From positions 43,935,493 to 43,999,492 of the forward strand of contig OX419759.1 of NCBI GenBank assembly GCA_948567375.1: a stretch of DNA of 64,000 bases, given 5' to 3'. The notes below the pieces were generated by a model that saw only the letters and a program-made list of their open reading frames with translations, was not told the origin of the DNA and did not search any database. This document shows positions 34,060 to 44,469 of the stretch, piece after piece. The stretch is from Lunularia cruciata (Eukaryota; Streptophyta; Marchantiopsida; Lunulariales; Lunulariaceae). The translations under genes were made by a program, and so were the position numbers. The stretch's first letter is position 1. Each line of letters begins with the position of its first letter.

Positions 34060-35250
34060 CTTTCTTGAACTCTCTCGAAAACCCTTCCTCTCTTCACTCT
34101 GTATTTATTATTTACTCCCCTGTATTCCTTTCTTGAACTCTCTCAAGAACCCTTCCTCTCTTTACTCTGTATTTATTATGTACTCCCCTGCCTTGCTCTC
34201 GATTCTTCTCCAAACCATCATCATCATGTCTTCCTTTTAGATTTCCTCTTGTCTCCTTGATTTTTGGTCCTTCTCAAAATTCCTTTCCTTTGCCTTTTCT
34301 CCCTTTTCGATACTTCTTTGCCTTTACTCTCCTTCCGATACTACCACATGTCTTCCCGTTCAATTTTCTCTTGTCCTCTTGAAAAACTCCTCTCAATCTT
34401 CCAATTTTTCCAATCCTCTATTCTATCGAAATCCTTCTCCTATTTCCTCTATGTCCTCCTCAATTTCTCTTTTTCCTTTCACTCGTTTTGACACTCTTCC
34501 TGTATTCCTTTCATGAACTCTCTCAAAAAACCCTTCCTCTCTTCTCTCTATATTTGTTATTTACTCCCCTGCCTTGCTCTTGATTCTTCTCCAAATCCTC
34601 GTCCTGCCTTCCTTTTCGATTTCCTCTTGTCTCCTTGATTTTCTCTCCTTCTCCAAAACCCTTCTCATAATTCCTTTTGATATTCCTCTACCTTTTCTCT
34701 CCTTTTGATACTTCTCTGCCTTTACTCTCCTTCCGATACTACTTCTTGTCTTCCCGTTCAATTTTCTCTTGTCCTCTTGAAAAACTCCTCTCAATCTTCC
34801 AATTTTTCCAATTCTTTGTTCTATCAAAAATCCTTCTCTTGGTTCCTCTTTGTCCTCCTCAATTTCTCTTTTTCCTTTCTCTCCTTTCTACACTCTTCCT
34901 GTATTCCTTCCCTGAACTCTCTTGAAAACCCTTCCTCTCTTCACTCTATATTTATTATTTACACCTCTGCCTTGCTCTTGATTCTTCTCCAAATCCTCGT
35001 CCTGTCTTCCCTTTCAATTTCCTCTTATCTCCCTGATTTTCTGTCCTTCTCAGAAACCCTTCTTGTAATTCCTTTTGATATTCCTCTGCATTTTCTCTTC
35101 TTTTGTTACTTCTCTGCCTTTACTCTCCTTCCAATACTACTTCCTGTTTTATTTTCTCTTGTCCTCTTCAAAAACTCCTCTCAATCTTCCAATTTTTCCA
35201 GTCCTTTGTTCTTTCAAAAATCCTTCTCCTAGTTCCTCTTTGTCCTCCTT
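34060..35250 (+). repeat. About 399-bp tandem repeat, about three copies
   Basis: Marker tgtattcctt recurs at 34121 and 34501, with its variant tgtattcctt/c at 34900 (380 and 399 bases apart). Marker ctccaaatcctcgtcctg recurs about 398 bases apart. A short local duplication of about 75 bases lies at the left end. Confidence 0.85.
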
Positions 35251-35580
35251 TGTCCTATCAAAATTCTCTCAAAGCACTTCTTCTCCTTCTCTATCCTATC
35301 ACATTTCAAAGGCAAACCCCTCTCAATGTTTTTCTCTCTCCTCTCTCTCTTCCCGTTCTTTCCCTTGATATCCCTTGTCTAGACCTTTCCTTCAATTTCA
35401 GCTGACTCTCTCCTTGTCCTATTCCAACTGCAAATATCGTATGAAGGCCTCCCTTTAGTGTTTTTGAAGTCCCTTCTTCCCTTTTTTCCTTCCCTTCTCC
35501 TTTCTTTGATTCCTCACTTGTCATATGGCTTCTGATCCCTCTCAATGTCGATCTCCCTTCATTTTCCCAGAATATGGTTT

Positions 35581-37320
35581 TGAACTACAACACATGTAGC
35601 ATGCTCCATCTCCACCATAATAGTTTTCACTCAAATATTACTTCCACTCCTTTACCAATTAAGTTGCACTCACACTACTAAAATCTCCCCTTTTCATCTC
35701 ATCAGAACTATTATCTCCATTTGCTAAATGAACAGCCAGCCTAATAAGCCTAGCCACCTATTCACGCAAGCATTGACAAGACAAGTAAATGGATGGATGG
35801 CAGCTGACTATCTAGCTAACAAAATCTGGTCAGCCCACTTAACTAGATGTTCTTCTTGTGGCTTGTTAAGATTGAGAAGGTGTTATGTTCAGTAGCATGA
35901 TTGGGAGCTGTAAAGCATCCTTCCTTGCCTTCATTTTCTGTCCTAACTTTGTACCTTTTAATGCCTTTCTCTTTACTTGTGACTACCAACACATATAGCA
36001 GCCCACTATTTTGACACTCTTAAGTTTCTACTTGAGAAGTTTATACTGCTTGCAACTAGCACTTTTAAACACATCTACAATACTATTCTCTTAGTTTCTC
36101 TATTATACCAAATAGGACTAATGCAACATGTAGATTATTTTCCCAACAACACTGCTGTCAGGGAATTGTTTGGCCTCAAGAGTGCACCAAGCACTTGGCT
36201 GCTTGTGCTTAGTTTGTCTCTGTTGTAGTTGATTTAGAGTTTCTCGTAGACTGACATTCTCTTCCTATTCTTGGTGTGTTGGAAATCTCAGCTCTGTAAA
36301 ATTTTGGGGTTTTCTTTGTTTCTTGATGTTGGGTTTCTTGAGGGTTTGTGTTTGTCTTTGGCCTTCACAAAACTGGCTATTTCATGCGGGTTCAGCTATG
36401 GTTTTGGACCCGACAGTTCCTAGAAATGGTTGGGAATTTTACTAACAACAAATAGTATTCTATTCGGGCTCAACCCGGCACCCAGACTATTGAATCAAAC
36501 CATTCATATAGATGGACTGAGAGCTCCTAAAATGAAGCTTCCTCAATGCTGGTCACAAATCAAACAGACCATTGTCTCAAGATTTGTCATTCATAAAATT
36601 TCAGCTGCGAGGTTCATAAGTTTGGACAAGCCAACCAACTCCAGTTCATACGGTGTTTACACTAAATTATGACAGAAAATCACTTCAGCTGGCACTTTCA
36701 CACACACTCTGTCCAATAACAGTAAAGACAACTCACCCTCCGAACTTCTTCCTTCACCTCCAAGCAGCACTCCCATCAATGCTTCCTTGCAAAGGTCTTT
36801 GTTCCCAACCAAAGATCCTTTCATGAAATGTCCTCAGCTCTCCTGTTCACATGAATCAATCCTCAATCTCTTAATTGTCCCAGTCATTGTCGAAACTTCA
36901 GCCACATTTTTGTGAAAAAAACCCCTGTCTCCACACACTCAGCCCCTCAATGTTCCACTTCTCAAAAAACCCTCGATACATTCCCCAATCTCCTGTTCCT
37001 TCAAACCAATCCTCTTCTTCCTTTAGACTCCATTCACAAAGTACTTCCCCTCTTTGCTTTCTTTCCGCTGTTGCAAAGCACCTCACCTTTTAGAAAACTT
37101 CTATCAGCAATTCAGTGCACAACTATCTTTGACTCTCTGTTTTCAAAGTGTTGTGCCAGCATTTGCTCAGTCATTCATGTCACATGTCAACTTTTCCCTC
37201 TAAAGTTCTCCCTCTTGTGTTTCTCCCTAAAACTCTCACTGTTCTCCTGTAAACACTTCTCCTCAAACCCTTGTCAATTCACAAAGCTTCCTACCAGCCC
37301 TACTGATCTTCCGAAACTCC
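35581..37320. other. No gene recognised
   Basis: Mostly single-copy, pyrimidine-leaning sequence between the arrays. A segment at about 36166-36430 is G/T-rich and begins TGTCAGGGAA. It could be part of an LTR, but it has no partner in this window. Confidence 0.25.
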
Positions 37321-39850
37321 TCATGGTCTAAACTCCACCCGTGGGAAACATTTTCCCTTCAAATTCCTTTACCACTTCCCAAAACTCCACTCTTAGTCCT
37401 ACTAATCTTCTCAAAAATTCTCATTGTCTCAATTCAACTCCTAGGAAAAAATGTTCACTCTTCAAATCCCTTGCCACTTCTCGAAATGCTCTCTCAGCCC
37501 TACTGATCTTCTAAAAAATGCTTACTGCCCAAAATTCAACTCCTGGGAAACATTTTCACCTTTAGGTCCTTTGCCACTTCCCAAAATCTCTCTCTCAGCC
37601 CTTCTGGTCCTTTCAAAACTCCTCACTGTCAAACCCCATGTCTTGAGAAGCATTTCTCCTCCAAAATTCTACTGCCAATTCCTGAAAATCCACAATCAGC
37701 TCTCTTGATCTTCTCTAAACTCTAGCTGACCAAAACTCACTCCTGGGGAAACATTTTCCCTTCAAAAACCTTTTTCCCTTCCCAAAACTTATCTCCCTGC
37801 CCTACTAGTCCTTTCAAAACTCCTCATTGTCAAACCCCATGTCTTGAGAAGCATTTCTCCTACAAAATTCCCCTACCAATTCCCAAAAATCCACAATCAG
37901 CCCTCCTGATCTTCTCGAAACTCCAGCTGACCAAAACTCACTCCTGGGGAAACATTTTCCCTTCAAGAACCCTTTGCCACTTCCCAAAACTTATCTCCCT
38001 ACCTTATTGGTCCTTTCAAAACTCCTCACTGTCAAACTCCATGTCCTCAAAAGCATTTTTCCTCCAAAGTTCCCTTGCCAATTCCCAAAAATCCACACTC
38101 AGCCCTCCTGATCTTATCAAAACTCCAGCTGACCAAAACTCCATCCTGGGGAAACACTGACCTTTCAAAAACCCTTTGCCACGTCCCAAAACTTATCTAT
38201 CAGCCCTATTGGTCCTTTTGAAACTCCTCACTGTCAAACCCCATGTCTTGAGAAGCATTTCTCCTCCAAAGTTCCCATGCCAATTCACAAAAATCCACAC
38301 TCAGCCTTTGTTTTCCCAAAACTTCTCACTGTAAGAAACTCAACTCTTGGAAAGTATTGCTCCTTTGAAAACCCATTTTTCACTTCCCCAAACCCATTGT
38401 CAGCCCTATTTTTCCCAAAACTTCTCACTATAAGAAACTCAACTCCTGGAAAGCATTGCTCCTTCAAAAACCCCTTTGTCACTTCCCAAAACTTGTCTCT
38501 CAGCCCTACTGGTCCTTTCAAAACTCCTCAGTGTCAAACCTCATGTCCAAAGAAGCATTTCTCCTCCAAAGTTCCCCTGCCAATTCCCAAAAATCCACAC
38601 TCAGCCCTCCTGATTTTCTCTAAACTTTAGCTGTCCAAAACTCCACTCCTGGGGAAACTTTTTCCATTCAAAAACCTTTTGCCCTTCCCAAAACTTATCT
38701 CCCAGCCCTACAAGTCCTTTCAAAACTCCTCACTGTCAAACTCCATGTCCAAAGAAGCATTTCTCCTCCAAAGTTCCCCAGCCAATTCCCGAAAAGCCAC
38801 ACTCAGCCGTCTTGATTTTCTCAAAACTTTTCACTGTAAGAAACTCAACTCTTGGAAAGCATTGCTCCTTCAAAAACCCATTTTTCACTTCTTGAAAACC
38901 CCACTGTCAGCCCTATTTTTCCCAAAACTTCTCATTGTAAGAAACTCCACTCGTGGAAAGCATTGCTCCTTCGAAAACCCATTTCTCACTTCTCGAAAAC
39001 CCCACTGTCAGCCCTATTTTTCTCAAAACTTCTCACTGTAAGAAACTCAACTCCTGGAAAGCATTGCTCCTTTGAAAACCCATTTGTCACTTCCCAAAAA
39101 CCCCACTGTCAGCCTTGTTTTTCCCAAAACTTCTCACTATAAGAAACTCAACTCCTGGAAAGCATTGCTCCTTCAAAAACCCCTTTGTCACTTCCTGAAA
39201 CTTATCTCTCAGCACTACTGGTCCTTTCGGAACTTCTTAGTGTCAAATCTCATGTCCAAAGAAGCATTTCTCCTCCAAAGTTCCCCTACCAATTCCCAAA
39301 AATCCACACTCAGCCCTCCTGATTTTCTCAAAACTTCAGCTGTCCAAAACTCCACTCATGGGAAACATTTTCCATTCAAAAACCTTTTGCCCTTCCCAAA
39401 ACTTATCTCCTAGCCCTACTGGGCCTTTCAAAACTACTCATTGTCAAACCCCATGTCCAGAGAAGCATTTCTCTTTCAAAGTTCCCCTGCCAATTCCCAA
39501 AACTCCACACTCAGCCTTCTTGATTTTCTCAAAACTTCTCACTGTAAGAAACTCAACTCCTGGAAAGCATTGCTCCTTTGAAAACCCATTTGTCACTTCC
39601 CGAAAACCCCATTGTCAGCCCTGTTTTTCCTGAAACTTCTCATTGTAAGAAACTCCACTCCTGGAAAGCATTGCTCTTTCAAAAACCCATTTCTCACCTC
39701 CCAAAAACCCCATTGTCAGCCCTAATTTTCCCAAAGCTTCTCATTGTAAGAAACTCAACTCCTGGAAAGCATTGCTCCTTTGAAAATGGCTTTGTGACTT
39801 CCCAAAAGCCTCACTGTTAGCCCTCTGTTTTTCCCAAAACTCCTTCTGTT
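37320..39850 (+). repeat. About 101-bp satellite-like tandem array
   Basis: Some 25 diverged monomers of about 100 bases. The marker ggaaagcattgct stands at 38854, 38955, 39056 and 39157, and at 39562, 39663 and 39764, steps of 101 bases. Common blocks are cacttcccaaaac, cagccctactg and aaaactcctcactgt. From 37560 to 38330, and again in places later, three monomer variants alternate to give a higher-order unit of about 300 bases. Long open frames across it are products of the repeat. Confidence 0.92.
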
Positions 39851-40628
39851 TTCTTCTCTACCTATCACACCTCTATCACTTATTTCTCTCCTCTCTTATG
39901 GGAAAATTCCCCTTTTTGTCCAATATCTGTCTCAGCCTTTCCAAAAGTCTCTTTTGAGAATTCCCTTCATAAATCAAACACTTCCAACCAACATTTTTGG
40001 GAAATTCCCAAAAGGGTTTTTTTGCTTAAAGTAGCACAAATAAACTCTTGAGATCCTTTTGCTCAAAACACTAACTGAAATACTCACATAAGACTTATTT
40101 GCTCAAATGACACTAGACAAAATATTCTCTCAAGATTTACTTGCTCAAATGACACTAAACAAATATTCACAAGATTCTAATTCCATAAACAAGTCATGTG
40201 TCGGGGTATCACAAAGTTGAGCTCCAGGTGTTGTGTAACAAAAGAAACTCTTGATATTAAGTATTACAAGGGGATCCCTTAGAGCTCACCAAATGGCACC
40301 AACTCTTTGTGAATCAGTTTCTCGACAACACTACATGATCCCCATGACTTCCAAGATTGGTTACAGCTAGTGATTCCACCCACCCATGAGTCCAACTATA
40401 ACCCAATTGCCATAACCACCTTACCTCTATCCATGACCTTTCTCACTCCAAGGATAATCAATGTAAACCAAGCCCATGTAGTTATTATAGCATTCTATCA
40501 AGTGGATAAGGAATGCTTGGCTTGGTATCTGTTTCTCCCTTGGCCAAACTTGACATAGGTTATGTAGAGGGAGATATATTTTTGTTTTAGCCATCTACAA
40601 TGGAAAGATTGGTATTCATCTTGGTAGA
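39851..40628. other. No gene recognised
   Basis: End of the pyrimidine-rich region, then AT-rich sequence to the 3' LTR of element C. A short direct repeat (tgctcaaatgacacta, at about 40099 and 40142) is present. No domain seen. Confidence 0.3.
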
Positions 40629-40925
40629 TGTAATATTCCAAGGATAGAGAAACACAATAGAGAAAACATGAATTCCACACTCAAACTCCGATGCCCCAAG
40701 GGAGCACCTTCTCTTTATTATATAGTCAAAGAAGATCTCCTCCAAGGAATCTCCACCATAAGATTAGGTACATGGATAGGTGACCTATCAGTGAGCTCCA
40801 CCCCTAGCTTACTTGCTTGGATGGGTGACATGTCGGTCCCATTTGGTTGGTCAAACCGGCTTTAGTCAAAGGGAATATTTTAGGGAATCTTCATATTGGA
40901 ATCTTAGAATCCCATGGGTGAGGTA
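40629..40925 (-). repeat. 3' LTR of element C
   Basis: About 297 bp matching 54449-54739 (for example the shared block taggtgacct and the block around ggatgggtgacatgtcggtcc). It ends ATTACA at 40629 when read on the minus strand. The outer start is uncertain by about 10 bases. Confidence 0.85.
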
Positions 40926-41467
40926 CCATTGGAATGCTCATGGTGAGACAAACTAGGGGGAGGGAAGGCCAACCTTTCATCCAATGGGAGGGGATCTACT
41001 CACTTTCAAGGCCCAATTCATTTATTTAGACATTCAAAATTGCCTCGAAAGTTTTAAGCCTATTTTGGCTTTGCCCTATTAGTAGAAGTTCTCTTTTGGT
41101 GATACCTCTATTTGATCTACTTTCTCCATCTTTTGTAACATCCTTCTAAATGTCAACATCCTAAGTTTTACCTCTAGGTCATATGCCTAGCTATTAATTC
41201 TAAAGTTTCCAAGCATGTTTTGGTTTTTGGCTTGTTAGCAAAAGTACTCTTTTGGTGATACTTTTGTCCAATCTACTTAGTACATCATGTATAACATCCT
41301 TCCAGATGTTATCAAACCAAATTTCATCTCTAGATCATATGTCTAACTATTGGTATTACAAACCTTCCTCCTTTTAAGATGCAACATCCTCGTTGCAAAG
41401 CTATTGCTCAATAGATTTCACTAACACTGGTGCATGGGTCAAGTTGGCTGTTGGCTCCTATGTTGCC
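40926..41467 (-). other. 3' untranslated part of element C
   Basis: Between the integrase C-terminus and the 3' LTR. A block near 41045-41190 is repeated with changes at 41195-41345 (shared words such as ttttggtgatac and catatg). No coding signal. Confidence 0.4.
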
Positions 41468-42092
41468 TCATACAAGGGGTTCTCTTTCCAATGTACCAGG
41501 TATTCCACACGTGGATGGCAAGTACCCCCGGATGCGCTTCATACTCCTTTGTGTCATCAATGATTGTTGGACAAGGTCAAATTTCATGTAAGGAAGGAAA
41601 AATTTTTGGTTGGGTGCATATCTGCATAATAAGGAGACGTGGAATACTTGATGAATCTTCATGTGAGCCGGTAGTTTGAGGTGGTAGGCTATTGCGCCAA
41701 TTTGATGAAGTATGGAAAAAGGTCCAATAAAACATGGTTTGAGCTTGCAAGGGCCAACTAATGTGAGGTTGGTTGTTGATAGCCAAACTTGATCCCCCAC
41801 ATCAAACTCCAAGTGTCAATAGTGTGTATATGCATATTGTTTTTGTTGATTTTGAGTAGTTTGCAACTTTTTTGGTGCTCTTCACTCCTTGTTGGATTCT
41901 GGGAAAAAAAGTGTTGATAGCCTCCAGCTTGCTTTCCATCGGGTGGATCGTCATTAAGCTTGATGGTGTGAAAGGATGTTCTCCATACATTAGGAAGAAT
42001 GGTGTGATCTATGTGGATACATTCACTAAATTGTTGTACGCAAACTCCACTAGTGGAAGTAAGGTGTCACACCTTTCTTGCTCTTCTAGATT
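41468..42092 (-). pseudogene. Element C integrase C-terminal part
   Basis: Downstream end of integrase. The core-helix end is seen as LVEFAYNN (about 42060-42040), then FFLMYGEHPF (about 42000-41970). The C-terminal barrel reads FDVGDQVWLS and KLKPCFIGPFSI, then a chromodomain-like tail start HQVFHVSLL (41812-41640). The break at 42093 is the LTR-3 target site. It is interrupted by stops near 41815 and 42020. Confidence 0.82.
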
Positions 42093-42097
42093 GAAGC

Positions 42098-42867
42098 TGT
42101 GACAACCCGACAAATATCACTTTTGCGGTAATTGGGTAAGTAAAGTTCATTCCCGCAGAGATACAAGTCAGAAATTTCCAAATACAAAGTCACACAGTAA
42201 CACTTGTAGTTCTTATTGGTTGCATCTTTAATCTCTTAGGTAGAAGCCACACCCAAAAGAGAGTAACAAGCATTGACTTGCAGTCTTGTCACAAATTTCA
42301 CACTCCTTAATCACAACTCCATCAAATCTTTCCAAACAATCTTGATTGTGATGATTCAGGCTCTCCCGAAAACAACACTTCACTGCAAAACAACTTCGCC
42401 TCAAAATTTTGTTCCACCCTTCCACTGAAGGCACAACTTCCTTGATCAAAATTGTTTCACATCAACCTTGCACTACACTCACAAATGCAGAATACTACCA
42501 ACACTACAATTCCTCTTAGATCTATCAAGGCATTGCTTTGATTGCACTTCACTCAAGATCAAACACACAAAATGAAGATCAAGGCTGCGGAATCCAACAT
42601 TCAACGCACACTGACTTGCACTTCAAATTTCTTCAAACACTCACAAACACAATCGCAAAGTTGATACTCGGAATCAAGCTCAAGCAACAAGCATTGCTTC
42701 ACAACACTTTGCTTTATCTATTCTCAGAAATTATGAGCACTGAACAACATCTGACTGCAAATGCCACTCTTAAGTAGTGAACAAATTGACAGTTCTAACA
42801 CCTATACCATTCTACAACAACTCTTCTAACCTGCAGATCCAAAATGACAATGCACCTCTTCATATTT
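42098..42867 (-). repeat. 3' LTR remnant of the LTR-3 element
   Basis: Matches 44470-45240 almost base for base and stops matching after the shared block cacctcttcat. It contains the TATA-like box and the LTR end GGGTTGTCAC, but not the ORF. Confidence 0.9.
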
Positions 42868-44267
42868 ACCGGGGATGCATTACGAGTATTGCATTCTATG
42901 TTTGCGTGGCCTGATTTGCCACATGCGGTGCACCATACATTTGATCTCCCACATGCTGGGGCCTTCCTTCTGTCCTTAGCCCCAATCATCTGGATCTTGA
43001 AATCCAAAAACTCCTTGATGAGGGCATCCAGCTTGGTATCTGCCTTATGTACACTCTTTGCTGGAGGAGTCACTGGTTTCTTACCCCCACGTCTTCTGAC
43101 TCGTCTTGGCTTTGATTTTTCTTTGGATTCCAAAGAAGAGCTCGAAGACGTGGAGGACTTGTCTGAAGAAGGGGATGTGCTACGCAAAGCTCTCCTTCTG
43201 GGCTTCTTGCCTTTCTTCTCCCAATTTCTCCAATTACCGGTAGAGTGAGAGTGGGCCGCCTCATAACAAGCGACATGTTTGAGTACTTTGTCAAGGGAAG
43301 TTACATTCCTCTCCCTTGCAAAGATTCGTATCTCTGGTGAAAGTCCCCCAAGGAACCAGGTAATGGCTTGGGCATCGGAGTAACCCACCACCCCCAATTG
43401 CTTGGGAACTCCGTTCAAAAGTGTCATGAACCGCTCAGAGTAGTCTCTCAACTTCTCCTTCTTGCCTTGGTCTAAATCATTGAGTGCCGCAAAGACACTC
43501 GTATCGTAATCAACCTCCCGGAATCGTTCCAGGAAGTTGTTTCTCAAGTCCGCCCAGTCAGCTGGTACAAACCCCTTCTGGGTCACATGGGTGTACCAGC
43601 TCCAAGCTTTCTTTCGGAGCAGACTTGGGAAAATTCTTAGGCAATCCGCCGAGTCATGCTCCTTGTTAGCAAAGGAGATGACTTCAAATTCTTCAATGAA
43701 CTCATCAGGGTCTTTGTCTTGTTCTGTCCTCTTGTATTTCTAATAGGCGTGTCGGGTGACAAGCAACAAAGTCATTGTTTGATGCACTGAGATTGGCTGA
43801 GGTAGTGTTGAACTTGACGGAACTGAAGGATTGGCTGGTATCGACGCCATGTTATCAGCCCAGGGGTTCCAATTTGTCAAATTCAAGGTAGGGTCTTCTT
43901 TGAAAATTTCTGCTATGAGGGTGTCGACTTCAACCTGAGTGGAAAATTCAAGATCAACACCTTTGATTGGCTCTTCAAAATTCCTTCGGGACAATTGAGG
44001 AATCATTCATAGAAGATGTTGACGCTCGTCTTCCGTAAGTGTTTGTGCTATCTTTTCTCAAACAAAGTTCTTCAAGGACACAACTTCCTTTACAGCTCTA
44101 GGGGAAGTCAGTGTATGGGGCCGCAATGCATATGTTTGGCCACTCAATTCTTTCTTCTTCTTGGACGAAGAGGGAGATGCGAAGTAGCCTTGCCAACTGC
44201 CTTCATGTTTCTTGTAGTCAAGTTCCCATAGAGCTTCTTTCTCTTCATGAAGGAGTTGAAAGTCCAA
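42868..44267 (-). pseudogene. gag of the LTR-3 element
   Basis: Nearly complete Gag. The retrotransposon gag core is clear in one frame of 263 codons from 43586 (DLRNNFLERFREVDYD, YSERFMTLL, AITWFLGGLSPEIR). A basic Ser/Arg linker follows, then a zinc knuckle with C-x2-C-x4-H-x4-C spacing, CTACGKSGHANIEC, near 42935-42895. Upstream coding runs to about 44267, broken only by a TAG at about 43741 (after HAY, probably CAG before) and by TGA codons near 44010 and 44057. The frame runs into LTR sequence after 42868 because of the deletion. Very good family match. Confidence 0.88.
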
Positions 44268-44444
44268 CGCCTCTCATTCAGTTTTGTCAACAGTGGATGG
44301 AATGTTCAGACATTTGTCTTCTTCACGTTGCAGTGCTCGTCTTCAAGCTCTCTCTTTCCGTTGCTTTCTTGATGTAGACATTCATATTGCATTGATACCC
44401 TATTTTTAATTTGGATTCGTATTCTTCCACTTCCAAGATTTGTA

Positions 44445-44462
44445 TCCTCGGCAGTGGTGCCA
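44445..44462 (-). promoter_or_regulatory. Primer-binding site of the LTR-3 element
   Basis: TGGCACCACTGCCGAGGA on the minus strand, seven bases inside the 5' LTR end. It resembles the TGGCGCCGTTGCCGGGGA type known in plant Athila/Tat elements (14 of 18 positions, three of the four differences of the C/T or G/A kind). It confirms that the upstream repeat is an LTR. Confidence 0.75.
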
Positions 44463-44469
44463 AAAATCA

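Larger units (their letters stand above)
33241..35580. repeat. Pyrimidine-rich block with two tandem arrays
   Basis: The plus strand is dominated by C and T over more than 2 kb. It holds the 109-bp array (33385-33640) and the array of about 399 bp (34060-35250). Open frames here, including one of 256 codons from 33284, come from purine-poor repeats with few stops and are not genes. Confidence 0.75.

Noticed and set aside
36166-36430. Possible short LTR beginning TGTCAGGGAA
   Set aside because: No partner copy, no target duplication and no clear primer-binding site in this window.
38277-39820. Chain of open frames with repeated peptides such as KKLNSWKALLL
   Set aside because: These are translations of the 101-bp array. 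The frame shifts from unit to unit because 101 is not a multiple of three.
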